From Panulirus ornatus (lineage: Eukaryota; Arthropoda; Malacostraca; Decapoda; Palinuridae), in assembly GCF_036320965.1 (NCBI RefSeq), contig NC_092231.1, forward strand, positions 1,133,197-1,197,196: DNA of 64,000 nucleotides, read 5' to 3'. Each line of letters starts with the position of its first letter. Within the stretch, counting starts at the first letter, position 1. Position numbers and translations under genes: made by a program. Under the pieces are notes generated by a model. It saw only the letters and a program-made list of their open reading frames with translations. It searched no databases and was not told the DNA's origin. Shown here in pieces: positions 22,449 through 33,345 of this stretch.

Positions 22449-22614
22449 AGTGTGGATCAAGCACATGCGTAGGTACATATACGCCGCCATCTTTTGCGTG
22501 AATTGATTTGTACAGGTATGTAACCCGGCACCCCGCACGTTGACCCCCGGGAGCAATGCTTCCCCACTGGACTTTGACCTGACTAACGAGGTCAAGTACA
22601 AGAAAATTTCCGAA

Positions 22615-22768
22615 TTATTTTTACTACAAATTGATTATCATAATTACGTTGTATCTAAAAATTATCATACGTTTTATCTACAAATTATCATAATTACGTT
22701 TTATCTACAAATTTATTATTTCGTTTTATCTACAAATTTGTCATAATTACGTTTTATCTACAAATGAT
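22615..22768. repeat. AT-rich minisatellite, about 28-30 bp unit
   Basis: Four to five imperfect copies of ATAATTACGTTTTATCTACA. Confidence 0.85.
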
Positions 22769-22870
22769 GTTCTTGCTGATAATGTTTAAGTTGTAGAGAA
22801 GTTTGTACAAATGTTCACCGACAAATTACCATTAAGGTCGCTGTCAACACTGCATGTGATGTTGGTCAAC

Positions 22871-23800
22871 ATGACAGTCGCGAAAAAAAAACTTAAACGT
22901 TCAGATGTAAGTGATCTTCGTATTGTTCTTGACAGGCAAACCTGGGATGATATGGTTTGTGAAAATATGAAGGTAACCTGAAAATGCTTTCGTAAAACCT
23001 TCCAAGCAGTAGAGGGAACATACGTGCCAGTGTATAGCAGACGATCTATTACTAAAACGGAGGTAAGTTTGTGGAACGGTAAAATGTAGATAATGCTTGT
23101 TGTGTAAAGTTGTAGTTTAAAAAAGACACTGAGAATCCAATAACAACATGATGGAGTAAGGTATGTATAATTGCGATGAGAAAGTTTGAGTTATACAACA
23201 ATGTGAACGTCAATATGAAGCGTCTGTTGCTGAAAATAACAAAGGAAATCCTAAAGTATTTTACAGTTAAGTTAGAAGCAAGAATCATTACCCAGTCAAC
23301 AGGTCCATTAATAACGGAAAACAGTGACTTGTTCCAAGACAACGAAGCCATGAAAATATTAAATGATTTTTTTTGCATCTGTATTTATGATTGATGACGC
23401 AACCCGGGTCCAGAGTCCAGTTACATTATTGAGCGATGGGAAGGCACGCTTTCAGAAATAAACTGAATGAAAATATATAAAACGGCAGCTCCTGATAATT
23501 CTTATCCGAAAATATTGAAAAGAGACGAGAAATAAGACTTAAGCTCTTGACTCTCCTTTTCAACAAGTCATTTGCTATGGGAAAAGTTCCAGATGAAAGG
23601 AAGTTTGCCAATGTAACACAGATATTCAGAAAAGTAATAAGTCACAGCCCTGATATTATGATACGTCCTATTAGCGTAACATTTGTAGTTGGAACACTTA
23701 TGCAAACCCAACATTCGAGATTGAAAGTTGCTTACAAAAATAAGTCAAATGTCGGTGATGAGATTGTACGTCAGCGTATGGTTGTCTGGCAGTAAAACAG
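22871..23800 (+). pseudogene. Decayed CR1-like non-LTR retrotransposon (pre-RT to RT fingers)
   Basis: Three frame-broken blocks occur in the order expected of CR1-like ORF2. Block 1 (22871-23060) reads RQTWDDMVC and, after a stop, GTYVPVYSRRS, the linker upstream of RT. Block 2 (23176-23394) reads RKFELYNNVN, TGPLITENSDL and AMKILNDFF, like the segment just before RT. Block 3 (23547-23795) reads LLFNKSFAMGKVPDERKFAN then VTQIFRK and RPISVT, the RT fingers (LFNKS, GxVPxxWKxANVxPIFK, YRPISLT). The catalytic palm is absent. At least two frameshifts and several stops make it non-functional. Confidence 0.8.
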
Positions 23801-23829
23801 CAGTTATTATTAAAGGTCAAACCTCAAGA

Positions 23830-24020
23830 TGGTTAGACGACTTCCATTATTTACGTCTCTTGATCACAATAACAATTTGCTGGTTATCTCTGAATTACCT
23901 GTATGGCTTCCAACTTTTGCCACACTAATCTGTGAATTTCTAATATTTTCCACTATCATCCTTGAAAAAACCCAGTGGTCTGCTGCGGTTTGGATTCCTA
24001 TGTGCAAAAAGAATAATAAT
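23830..24020 (-). repeat. Short segment shared with 42180-42260
   Basis: CACACTAATCTGTGAATTTC at 23921 matches CACACTAATCCGTGAGTTTC at 42180, and both continue to an AGACCCAGTGATCTGTTGCTG-like region. The second locus lies inside a minus-strand CR1-like RT, so this piece is probably a related fragment inverted relative to the plus-strand element next to it. Confidence 0.45.
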
Positions 24021-24302
24021 AGATTAACAGATAAGCAAAAGGAAGCTTAGGCCAAAACTGGTGAAGGCATATTAATTTCATAATATTTTATTCTTACAGT
24101 TTTTAGATGAAAAAACAATTAGCAATTAATTATTCCGTGTTAATTTTTAGTCTTTGTTAACGTGACCCGGATATTCCATTTCCAATTTATAGAAATGTTT
24201 ACATTGTATAATTCAGGTGGTTATGGTGATATGGCATGAAGCTTTGTGCAGCTTCATGGCTAATGTTGTTACTACGACGAATCTAAAACTATTTACCATC
24301 AG

Positions 24303-24376
24303 AAAGTTTACTGAGTAGTAAGGTGATATGGGTAGGTAAAGTTTACTGAGTAATAAGGTGATATGGGTAGGTAAAG
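24303..24376. repeat. 35-bp direct repeat, 2 copies
   Basis: AAGTTTACTGAGTAGTAAGG and GTGATATGGGTAGGTAAAG recur 35 bp apart with one substitution. Confidence 0.9.
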
Positions 24377-24399
24377 TTATGTGAAGCTCTGAACTGTGT

Positions 24400-24482
24400 T
24401 ATAAAACTCTTGATCGCGATGGCATTACCCTTGGGTATGATGACACGACCTTTGACATGACCCCTGAGGGTCAAGTTTTCAA
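24400..24482. repeat. Dispersed palindromic family, left arm and centre
   Basis: GATGGCATTACCCTTGGGTA, then CGACCTTTGACATGACC and the near-symmetric centre GACCCCTGAGGGTC. The right arm is missing. Confidence 0.6.
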
Positions 24483-24528
24483 ATGTTTCGAATTCATTTC
24501 CAAATATCTCGTGTCATGATGGTTGTAT

Positions 24529-24530
<2 letters not shown>

Positions 24531-24584
<54 letters not shown>
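24531..24584. repeat. (AC)n microsatellite
   Basis: AC run of 54 bp; a second AC run of about 34 bp follows at 24646-24679. Confidence 0.97.
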
Positions 24585-24586
<2 letters not shown>

Positions 24587-24643
24587 CCTGCCGCTCACGC
24601 GTGCAGTGTTGCCTCATGTTAAGTGTTCCCTCTAGCCAAGTAT

Positions 24644-24645
<2 letters not shown>

Positions 24646-24679
<34 letters not shown>
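24646..24679. repeat. (AC)n microsatellite
   Basis: Second AC run, preceded like the first by TATGTACAC, suggesting a local duplication of the flank. Confidence 0.95.
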
Positions 24680-24682
<3 letters not shown>

Positions 24683-24790
24683 ACACATGCCACTCACTCT
24701 GACAATATCGCAGTCTACAACACCACGTGACTTGCCACGTCATTTGTTACATTATCCTGAGCGACTATTTTTATTTTTTGTTTTCTTTTA

Positions 24791-24794
<4 letters not shown>

Positions 24795-24827
<33 letters not shown>
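24795..24827. repeat. (TG)n microsatellite
   Basis: TG run of about 33 bp. Confidence 0.97.
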
Positions 24828-24829
<2 letters not shown>

Positions 24830-24859
24830 CGTGCGAACAGATTTTCTCATTTTCATTTT

Positions 24860-25146
24860 CTAAGGACATACATCATTTCCTAAGAGAGTTACCACTTCCA
24901 AGAGAACTATCATTTTTCAAGGAAAAGTTATCATTTGCTAGGAGAGCTGATATTTCCTAGGAGAGCTGTTATTTCCTAGTAATCAGGTCATTTCCTAGGA
25001 GAGTGCCATTTCCTTGGGTAGCAGTCATATTATAGAATTGTCATGTCCTAGGAAAGCTGTTATTTCCTAGCAGAGCTGATATTTCCTAGGAGAGCTGATA
25101 TTTCCTAGGAGAGCTGTTATTTCCTAGGAGAGCTGTTATTTTCAGA
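24860..25146. repeat. Degenerate 19-bp minisatellite
   Basis: TTATTTCCTAGGAGAGCTG recurs about 13 times from diverged forms (TTTCTAAGGACAT-like) at the left to near-perfect copies at 25060-25140, a decay gradient across the array. Confidence 0.88.
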
Positions 25147-25309
25147 CAGTTTTTTCAGGCAGCTCATCTTTTCCAGCAACTTTTCTTATATTTTGTGAAA
25201 CATTCTTCCTGGACAAAACATTTTCTATAATATATTTCGGACAACTGTCCATACTGACGTGCACTTGTGTGGGAAACACAGTATACAGGGCCGTCTTGCC
25301 GTGGGGACC

Positions 25310-25443
25310 CCTCCCCATCTTATATTGATCTCCCCACCCTCATCCTGCTGCCTCCCCTCCCCTCCCCTCCTTATATCGCTCCCCAACTCGCATACTGTGC
25401 TCCCCCCCCCCTCCAACAACCTAATGTTGCTCCCCTCCCCTTC
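25310..25443. other. Pyrimidine-rich lead-in to the 22-bp array
   Basis: CTCCCCTCCCCTCC and CTCCCC(C) motifs with irregular spacing; probably decayed outer units of the array that follows. Confidence 0.6.
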
Positions 25444-25585
25444 ACATATTGCCCCCTCACCCACAATATATTGCCCCCTCACCCACCATATATTGCCCCC
25501 TCACCCACCATATATTGCCCCCTCACCCACCATATATTGCCCCCTCACCCACCATATATTGCCCCCTCACCCACCATATGTTACC
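25444..25585. repeat. 22-bp minisatellite, about 6.5 copies
   Basis: GCCCCCTCACCCACCATATA at 22-bp spacing (25451, 25473 and onward). Diverged units continue to about 25690. Confidence 0.94.
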
Positions 25586-25690
25586 TCCTCCCCCACCGAA
25601 TATGCTTCTCCATCTCCACGATATATTAACCCCCTATTTTGTATTTCTTCCCCCTCCCCACCACCTAATATCCCCCCCCCCCCCACTCCC

Positions 25691-26322
25691 ACACCATTAT
25701 CCTCTTCGTACCTGTGGTATGTTTGACCAGCTGGCCGTTCCTTATGCAAATGTTCGTCTCCACCATGTGCGTCTCATGTGGTCTTGTCACAACATGGTTG
25801 TTCGTCAGTGCATCTCCTGCTGTGTTGATGTATGTATGAGGTGACCTTTATCATGGAAGGTTTGTACATGTGTCAAGATGATGATAGTAACGAAAACCGA
25901 TTATAGCGAGGGATTGCTACTGTGTTCCTCGTGTTGTGGTGTTCCCGCTGACGTAAGAATGATCCATATTTTGTATTTTGATGTTTCAGTCTCATGACCT
26001 CGACGGTGCGACCTTAAAAAGTACAACATTACGACCTCTGGCTCCAGCAGCAGCAGCAGTAATAGTTAAGGCGCCTAAACTCACCACTGGTGACTGGTAT
26101 CAGGTGTGGCAGAGACGAACTCGGTGGAGCCAAGTTATGATCCATTACCTGTGAGGGTTGACGACGTACCAGGAGGGGGCGGGTTGCCACGTGTGGCACT
26201 TCCCTTCCCGGGAACCCCTAGTAATGTGGCAGGAGGGACTAGCCCACGAGCAGGGTGAGGACTCTGGGCGTAAGGGAGTCCAGACTCGGGTCTTGCATCA
26301 TCGATGTTTGATGACAGACCGG
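25691..26322. other. No gene recognised
   Basis: Unique-looking sequence. A weak match to the dispersed family (CCTCGACGGTGCGACCTT) lies at 25999-26016 and an AGC run at 26046-26060. Confidence 0.5.
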
Positions 26323-26364
26323 CTGACCTGACCTGACCTGACCTGACCTGACCTAACCTAACCC
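26323..26364. repeat. (CTGAC)6(CTAAC)2 pentamer, telomere-like
   Basis: Six CTGAC units followed by two CTAAC units. CTAAC is a rotation of CCTAA, complement of the arthropod telomere repeat TTAGG; CTGAC differs by one base. Confidence 0.85.
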
Positions 26365-26672
26365 TCTGTGATCACATGCGAGTTGTGTTGGAATACTTGC
26401 AGAAGATTGCTAGTGAGCGGGGAGGAGCCATCATGTTCCTTACCATACAACCTCATTTAGAGGGTTGGGTGAGATGGAACCTTCACAGACCATCAGGTCT
26501 TCGTGTCGTCTCTCTCAAGTATTCTCTGACTGGTCATGGAGTTACACTTCGGTCATTAACATATGTATCGTTCCTCATTTGATTTCGAGGTCATCAATTT
26601 CCCTCTTTGAGGGAAATGAAAAACATTTTGATTCTGAAAGTCTTTAGTGACTGTTGCCAAAACTGTCTCCCC

Positions 26673-26675
<3 letters not shown>

Positions 26676-26725
<50 letters not shown>
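26676..26725. repeat. (AC)n microsatellite, about 50 bp
   Basis: Pure AC dinucleotide run. Confidence 0.97.
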
Positions 26726-26727
<2 letters not shown>

Positions 26728-27044
26728 AAAATGGCTCTCCAGTTCATCCGACCATACAACATGGGAAGAGAATTAAAAGTAAACATAATAGAGTTATGTG
26801 TTGCCTGCATTTGTGACTATGTTGGACGATAGTTGATCGGGGAAGAGTCTTCCAATTGGCTTTATTCATTGTAGGGAGGGTGACTTTGTTTTCAAGTTTC
26901 GTCTTATGTTTTCTCTGATACGATACAGTTGTGGGTCGTTCTGTTAGTCCTCTGCTGGGGATAATTCAGAACCATGATCACGGTAATACTGGATCTATAC
27001 ACTCAGATGTGTCATTTTATTTTCATGTTGACTCTAACAACCTT

Positions 27045-27150
27045 GACCACCAAGATATGATCATTGAACACGACGCCTCGACCACTGGGTGTGATGGTCT
27101 GAACTTTGGCATGACCCTGAAGGGCCAGCCAGGGCCTGTAGCGTCTAGAT
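27045..27150. repeat. Dispersed palindromic family, diverged copy
   Basis: GAACACGACGCCTCGACCAC, TGGGTGTGATGGTC, CATGACCCTGAAGGGCCAG and GGGCCTG follow the family order of left arm, middle and centre. A further arm piece TTGTACCGTCGTGCTCAG is at 27263-27280. Confidence 0.55.
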
Positions 27151-27364
27151 TGTCAAGAGTCAGGTCTACAAGCACCTGCGGAGCCCTGATTGATATATGA
27201 CTGGTATACGGCCACGTACGTTACTATTACAGGAAGTCATATCATCGCGTCCTGCTCACTGGTTGTACCGTCGTGCTCAGTAGAGCACAAGGGCTTTACA
27301 ACCACTACTTTGCAGCTGGAATTAACCCTTGACGTAATCTGTTTCACGCAAGAACTGATCACGG

Positions 27365-27505
27365 ACATCGGCACCGATCACGCCCGCTTGCACCGATGAC
27401 TTCCACCCGCACCAGTCACAGTCGCCAGCACCGAACATGGCCGCCAACATCGATCACGGACGCAAGCACCGTATCACAGCCGGCAGCACCAACCACGGAC
27501 ACTGG
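27365..27505. repeat. Degenerate CACCGATCACGG repeat
   Basis: Irregular repeats of GCACCGATCACG, CAACATCGATCACGGACG and GCACCAACCACGGACAC with about 22-24 bp spacing. Confidence 0.6.
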
Positions 27506-28911
27506 TCAGGTTCGTGACGTACTGTTTGCGCCGGACGGACGGAACATCAAAGTGGACGGCGTAGTTTTCAGTATTGGCTGGCGGGCAGATGGACTGAACC
27601 GTTCTATAAATACCGTTTGGGATCGAGTTAATTGGTTCTCTAAATAATTATGTTTCCGGATATCAGAATATCTAAATGGAATTTGAAGAATTCGTTGATT
27701 AGAACCCATTTGCCTGGTGCTGAGAGTTTTTCCCCCTTGTGTTGGCGGTGCGGGAGTCTGGTTATTGAGGGTTCTCAGGGGCTTGTAAATGGGATTGGAT
27801 TTCAAGGACAGAAAACTGTGTAATGGCTTGTTTTGGGCAAATTTGATTTTCGCTGTAGTTTTGCCTCGCGTTCCCTCGCAGTGTAGTGGGTACCCATTAC
27901 GGTGCAGGAAGGGGTGGGGGTGGAAGACAAGACCCTTCCCATGGCCTGGGCTCAAGTGAGTCTGGATGGTTTGTTGTGTTATTAACCGTTCTTTGAGACG
28001 CCGTCTCTGTAAAGCTGGAAGGTGACAAAAAAACGATTCATTATGAGTGACTTGATATATTCTAATCTTCCTCTGTATGAAGTGAGCGGGTGGATGGTAT
28101 CCTGTTTAGCGTTGATGACTTGATACACTCGAGTTCGATCCCGTGGCGAGTAGATGGTGCGCAGCTTTCCCAGGTGTCCATCCTTGTTATGGTTGGTACA
28201 TAAAGGGGAGCCACACCGGCTGTAGTAAAGCACCACAGATGTGGTGGGCCTAGCCTGGCGACAGCATGTAACTGCTTTAGATTCCCCAGAGGCGTCCATG
28301 TCCGGGGACATGACCCTCACTGACCCTCACTTTTTGAGCTTACCAGGTATGTCGCACGTCCGGGAGCGTTTCCTTAATGACGAGTCTATGGACCTCGTTA
28401 AACTATTGGGGAATAGCAGAGGAGACAATATCTATAGGCAGGTATTAGAATAGCATTCAAGTATATCGGTAAGTTTACATTCTGCAGTTTTCTTAGAAAG
28501 ATTTGAGGATAGATCAGCCAGAGGACGAAAAATGAAACTGAGCAATAAACTGGTCACCCTTACGGAGGGCTGGGAAGCCGCTCTTCAGTTGACCATTGAC
28601 CTTTGTATTCTTGAATTACACTGAGCAGATTCTCCGAGAACAACAAACCTCTTTTTGTGTTAGGTCCGAGAACGGCGAAATAGCATTGTTCCGTGGTATA
28701 ACCATTTTCCCTTGTCTTTTATATCTTTATACCTCCTATATTACCGTCACAACCTTCACACTCAACACTTAACATATTTTCTCGATAATGGATCACCGCT
28801 GTAGCCAGCAATGTCTGTTCTACCGAGGAAACAGGTGAGTTGTTTGTTGCTGTGTATGGGGCTGAGCCCTTTGACGTGTGGGAACTGCGGTGTGCCTACA
28901 AACAGAAGACA
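27506..28911. other. No gene recognised
   Basis: About 1.4 kb of unique-looking sequence with short open frames on both strands and no recognisable domain. Confidence 0.5.
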
Positions 28912-29098
28912 GGATTTTGATAGTATAGTAGATAGTATGATATTTTGATAGTATAGTAGATAGTATGATATTTTGATAGTATAGAAGATAGTATGATATT
29001 TTGATAGTATAGAATATAGTATGATATTTTGATAGTATAGTAGATAGTATGATATTTTGATACAGAAGATAGTGTGATATTTTGAGTATGATATTTTC
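28912..29098. repeat. 28-bp AT-rich minisatellite, about 6.5 copies
   Basis: GATATTTTGATAGTATAGTA at 28-bp spacing; the last two copies are shortened. Confidence 0.93.
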
Positions 29099-29377
29099 CA
29101 AAAAAAAATATTACCATAGCCGGCAGCAGTTTCTTCCTTGCCGAGGAAATCGATGAATTATTGACAACTGAGTAATGGGGTTAGGTTGACATGTGTCCGG
29201 TTAGTTCTTCAACGTGTCTACAGACAGGAATAGAAGGTTGGTTGATGAATGGAATTAATGAGTGAAGAAATGTTATTACGGAAAGATGGAAGAGTGTTAA
29301 GATGTATGATATTAATTATTCAAGAAATGAGACCCCACAACTTCCTTTTGTAGTACAAACAGTTGATTGTGCTTGCA

Positions 29378-29378
29378 C

Positions 29379-29409
<31 letters not shown>

Positions 29410-29416
29410 TGTGTGT
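29378..29416. repeat. (CG)n-(TG)n compound microsatellite
   Basis: CGCGCGCGCGCG followed by TGTGTG, alternating purine-pyrimidine throughout (Z-DNA-prone). Confidence 0.95.
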
Positions 29417-29584
29417 ATACATTTGTACAAAGGAGTAAAGCTATGGTAAATATGTGAGACAGGGCAACACGAGTGCAAGACTCTCGCCCCACAACACATA
29501 CAGGAATGACTCATCCATGAGAGTTGGTGTACGAGGCAGACTAGACGGGGAAGTAAAGCAGTTGTGGGTGGACGATGATAAATC

Positions 29585-29745
29585 AACTCCCTCCCTTCCC
29601 TCCACTAGCTCTCCAATCCAGCCCTCCAACCCACACTAGGACTCTCTTCCTTCCCTCCACCAGCAATCCCCTCCACTCTCCAGCAGCAGCACTCCCTTCC
29701 TTCCCTCCGCCAGCACTACCTCTCTTCCCTCCTAACCACCTGCTG
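29585..29745. other. CTTCCCTCCAC-rich low-complexity stretch
   Basis: CCTTCCCTCCACCAGCA and CTTCCTTCCCTCCGCCAGCA recur irregularly. No coding support. Confidence 0.6.
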
Positions 29746-30944
29746 TCCTAGGCAGGGAGCCAGCTAGCCTGGTGGTTAGCTTCATCTTGGGTTATGTCTT
29801 GACCTGGTGCTGGCCAGGTCATCAGGTCAGGGGACGGCGGCACACAGGTCTAGGCTAAAGTTTCTCATCTTTCCCATATGACTTTTTTCGTGAAGTGTAA
29901 TTAGCTTCTGCCATTAGTTCAGTGTTTATGGAAAAAGTTGGGTAATGTGACGCAGATGTTCACCTCTCATTCTGTAAAGTATCTCACAGTCAGTGATTTT
30001 TGTTATTAGTTTTGTGATTCCTGTAACATCTGCAGGTTAACTGCTGAGGAAACCTGTCACAGATTAGTACACAGAAGAAGATATATTAATGCCAGGCCAC
30101 GTGAAGTGAACAGATCTCACGCTGAAGTCCTTCTTTCTCTTTTTTCTTAAGATCTGTACGAACATTAGATGCTGGGTTACGTGTTTATCGTAAGTCGAGG
30201 AATTAGAATTAGAATCACACTTGGCTGTTACGTAAACACACAACACAACGTAGAAATGATGATTTCTTTAGATGGGTAACGATCTTGTCCACTCTTGTTC
30301 TTAATATCGTCTCAACAGTAAAGGAAAATACGTTATATAGATGTAGTATCTATAGATATATTTATAGTCACATCATTGAATCTAATGTTGTATGTGAATA
30401 TTGTATTACATGAGTATAGTACTGTATGTGAAAATAGTGAAGTAAGTGAATACAGCAATCTATGTGAAGAGAATATTGTATGTGGATGACGCGATATAGG
30501 TGAATGTGATGCTATATGTTAATATTGTGTTATATGTGGCTATTGTATTGTATGTGAATGTATTGGTATATGAGAATTTAATACTGGAAAACAGTGATAC
30601 GGGAATTTGATAGTAAACATCATACAGATAATACAATATATGTTTTCTGGCTCTTTTTTACATGATTCACTACAGATATGTGAAATATTGCAGGAATTTT
30701 GCCAGGGAACTATTCCCCTGTCTGTCATAGTACAAGACAAGGTAGCCTGGCCGACCTACACCATCCCAAAGCTTCATAAATACTGCTGAAATCGTCGCTA
30801 ATTCTTGAGAAGCAGAAAGTATCACGTGAATTGTAAATGGGATGAAAAAGGTTTTATGTTCCCATACTTATCATTGACCCCTGATGCCGTTTGTAACGCC
30901 TGGTTGGCCTCAGATATTGGTGGAAATAAAAAGACGTAGTTGGC
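29746..30944. other. No gene; diffuse TATGTGAAT repeats at 30365-30580
   Basis: The central part has many imperfect TATGTGAATATTGTAT-like units near 20 bp, an old AT-rich array. The rest is unique-looking. Confidence 0.5.
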
Positions 30945-31085
30945 CATCATCATACCTGAGGGTCGTACCACCGTCATCAAAGATCGTACCGTCGTGCTCA
31001 GTGGTCTCGTTTTCGTACTGATGGTCGTACCTTCGACCTCAAGGGTCGTGTGGCCATACTTAAAAGTTATATTGTACTGCTCAGG
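30945..31085. repeat. Dispersed GTACGACCCTTGG family, right-arm units
   Basis: CATCATCATACCTGAGGGTC, GATCGTACCGTCGTGCTCAG, and CTCAAGGGTCGTG give three diverged 21-bp arm units without a palindrome centre. Confidence 0.6.
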
Positions 31086-31532
31086 AAGCTGATATCAACT
31101 TGATAGGAAGGACCTGGCAGAAGGCACCTCAGGTCGCCTGAGGTCAGCTGTACGAGGACGGAGCCTGGCAGGGAGGTGCCCTGGTCACCACTGAACACTC
31201 CTCCCCTGCCGCACCTCTACAACCTTTAATCTATCAAGTGTTAGTAAGTCTGGAAAACTGGATTAGATTCCAGATAAGACAATACCATCGCCAAAGCCAG
31301 AATAGCTCGGATAGTGTCGTGGAGAGAACTCTCTCATGGATATATTTTGTTGCAATGTGTTTTCCGATGCGTCTCTCTGTTAAGGAAACACCTTGCCGCC
31401 AAATAATGTCGTAGTCGTTTTAATTAAATACCAGGTTAATTAAAGCAGTGAGTTAATTAATTATTGATCGGCTGGAAATTAATGGAATACGTGATGAGGT
31501 TGCAACGATATATAGTTTAGATGGAGGGATGG
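31086..31532. other. No gene recognised
   Basis: Unique-looking sequence. TTAATTAA-type palindromes cluster at 31418-31460 but with no further structure. Confidence 0.5.
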
Positions 31533-31975
31533 GAGACGGCACGGGCTCGACCCCAGCCTACTGGATGGTGGTGGGTTCGGCCCCAGCCTGCTGGATGGTG
31601 GTGGGTTCGACCCCAGCCTACTGGATGGTGGGGTGTTCGACCCCAGCCTACTGGATGGTGGGGTGTTCGACCCCAGCCTACTGGATGGTGGGGGGGTTCG
31701 ACCCCAGCCTACTGGATGGTGGTGGGTTCGACCCCAGCCTACTGGATGGTGGTGGGTTCGACCCCAGCCTACTGGATGGTGGTGGGCTCGACCCCAGTCT
31801 ACTGGATGGTGGTGGGCTCGACCTCCAGCCTACTGGATGGTGGTGGGTTCGACCCCAGCCTACTGGATGGTAGTGGGCTCGACCCCAGCCTACTGGATGG
31901 TGGTGGGCTCGACCCCAGCTTACTGGATAGTGGTGGGTTCGACCCCAGCTTACTGGATAGTGGTGGGCTCCTGTT
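31533..31975 (+). repeat. 30-bp minisatellite, about 14.7 copies, B-box-like core
   Basis: Unit reads GGTTCGACCCCAGCCTACTG then GATGGTGGTG. GGTTCGACCCC fits the Pol III B-box pattern GGTTCGANNCC in many copies; others have GGCTCGACCCC. Single-base length changes at 31681-31700 and 31820 break the frame. No matching A box is present. Confidence 0.95.
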
Positions 31976-31977
31976 GA

Positions 31978-32090
31978 GTACGACGACTTAACCTCATGGG
32001 TACGAAGGCTTCAGTCACGATGGTCGAGGGTTTGGTAATTTCTCTCTAAGGGTCGTCATCGTACTCACAGTGGCAGGTCGTCTTACTCAG
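31978..32090. repeat. Dispersed GTACGACCCTTGG family, diverged copy
   Basis: GTACGACGACTTAACC, ATGGGTACGAAGG, then CTAAGGGTCGTCATCGTACTC and GGTCGTC. Strongly decayed. Confidence 0.45.
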
Positions 32091-32353
32091 GTGTTAAAGA
32101 ACATGTGTGGCTGGATTACAGACGAGACTGTGGTAGTCGTTTAGTCGTTCTGTGGTGTAGTTTGGTATATACTGATGAAGCTGTGGTAGTGGTGAAGTGG
32201 TCGTGTGGTGTAAGACAGTGAAGTGGTGCTAACAGAATCGGTATCAGTATGATAAGGAAATGCATCAAGATATTTTGAGTATACTGTGTTGTTGATGACT
32301 TTGGTTGTTTTTGGCTGGTAGTGGTTGTGGTTATTATCCGATGGCAATGGAGT

Positions 32354-32356
<3 letters not shown>

Positions 32357-32426
<70 letters not shown>
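32357..32426. repeat. (AT)n microsatellite, about 70 bp
   Basis: Pure dinucleotide run, 20 bp from the foldback element. Confidence 0.97.
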
Positions 32427-32429
<3 letters not shown>

Positions 32430-32445
32430 TATTCCATTATAATCA

Positions 32446-32593
32446 GGTGATGTGGTGGGGTGAGAGCAACACGAGTGGGTGGGAAACACTAAACTGGTTC
32501 CAGTGTTTCGACAGATTCTGTGATCAAGACGCTATCGAAACGTTAGAATCAGTATAGTGATTCCCACCCACTCTGTGTTGCTCTCACATCACC
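32446..32593. mobile_element. Foldback (MITE-like) inverted-repeat element
   Basis: Left arm about 32446-32514 and right arm about 32531-32593 are imperfect reverse complements along their length. The outer arm is GGTGATGTG, GAGAGCAACAC and GAGTGGGTGGGAA; the right side ends with TTCCCACCCACTC, GTGTTGCTCTC and CACATCACC. The inner arm is ACTGGTTCCAGTGTTTCGAC against GCTATCGAAACGTTAGAATC. The central loop is about 16 nt. There is no coding capacity and no clear target duplication. Confidence 0.75.
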
Positions 32594-32711
32594 ATATATA
32601 TAGAAGCATATGAAGAATCGTCAAATCGGAACTTTGATAAAAAGTTTGATTTCATCTTGAAGTTGATATGTGTGTAATATTGATGTTCATGTTCTCCATG
32701 TAATGTGTCCA

Positions 32712-32752
32712 CGCCAGCAGAGGCAGCAGACGCGCCGCTGCCTCTGCTGGCG
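32712..32752. other. Perfect 16-bp GC-rich hairpin
   Basis: CGCCAGCAGAGGCAGC (32712-32727), a 9-nt loop, and GCTGCCTCTGCTGGCG (32737-32752) are exact reverse complements. Confidence 0.9.
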
Positions 32753-33204
32753 GACTTGCCTATGGCAAGGAAGGACCATTTTTTTTTTTTTACTATTGAA
32801 AAAGTTGCGTTTCTCAGCTCTTCCTATCCTGCCTATTGTGTTCATCCTGTCTCAACCATCCTATCCATCCCACGGGCGACGCAACATAGAAAGTAATGGT
32901 TTGTTTTGGATGGTAGCCATTAAGACTCCTGCTTGTCCTCTCCCAGTATGTTGCTCCTCATTTTCCTCATCGTTTCCGTCCTCATTCCTTGGGCGGTGAG
33001 GAGGCCGAGGAATGATTATCTCTGTTGTACCTGTGTATCGAGTATACAGGGGCGGGTGCATTTTTGCATTATATGGGGACGGGTGTATCTGAGTATTAAG
33101 TATGCAAACGCTGGAGTAACTATGTATCAAGTATACATGGGTTGGTTTCATTGTTTCGTAACATACATGTTAGAGTGAATCATTTACATACTTGCCATTT
33201 AACC
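32753..33204. other. No gene recognised
   Basis: Unique-looking sequence with a run of T at 32779-32790. Confidence 0.5.
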
Positions 33205-33345
33205 TCTTGAGTACGAAGGGACGACGCTTCAACACGGCGGTACGACGCTTGGGCATTATAGTCTTGACCTTGTAGTGTCGTCACGTCAGAGACCACGCCA
33301 TCATACCTATCGGTAGTTCCGTCTTGCTCATTAGTGGTAGTGTGG
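33205..33345. repeat. Dispersed palindromic family, complete but diverged copy
   Basis: Left arm AACACGGCGGTACGACGCTT, GGGCATTATAGTCTTGACC; right arm GACCACGCCATCATACC and GTTCCGTCTTGCTCA. The arms are roughly reverse complementary around 33275. Confidence 0.55.

Noticed and set aside
28131..28146. GAGTTCGATCCCGTGG as a tRNA B box
   Set aside because: No A box or clover-leaf arms are present upstream.
31533..31975. The 30-bp array as a cluster of tRNA genes
   Set aside because: The unit is only 30 bp and has just a B-box-like core; no tRNA can fold from it.
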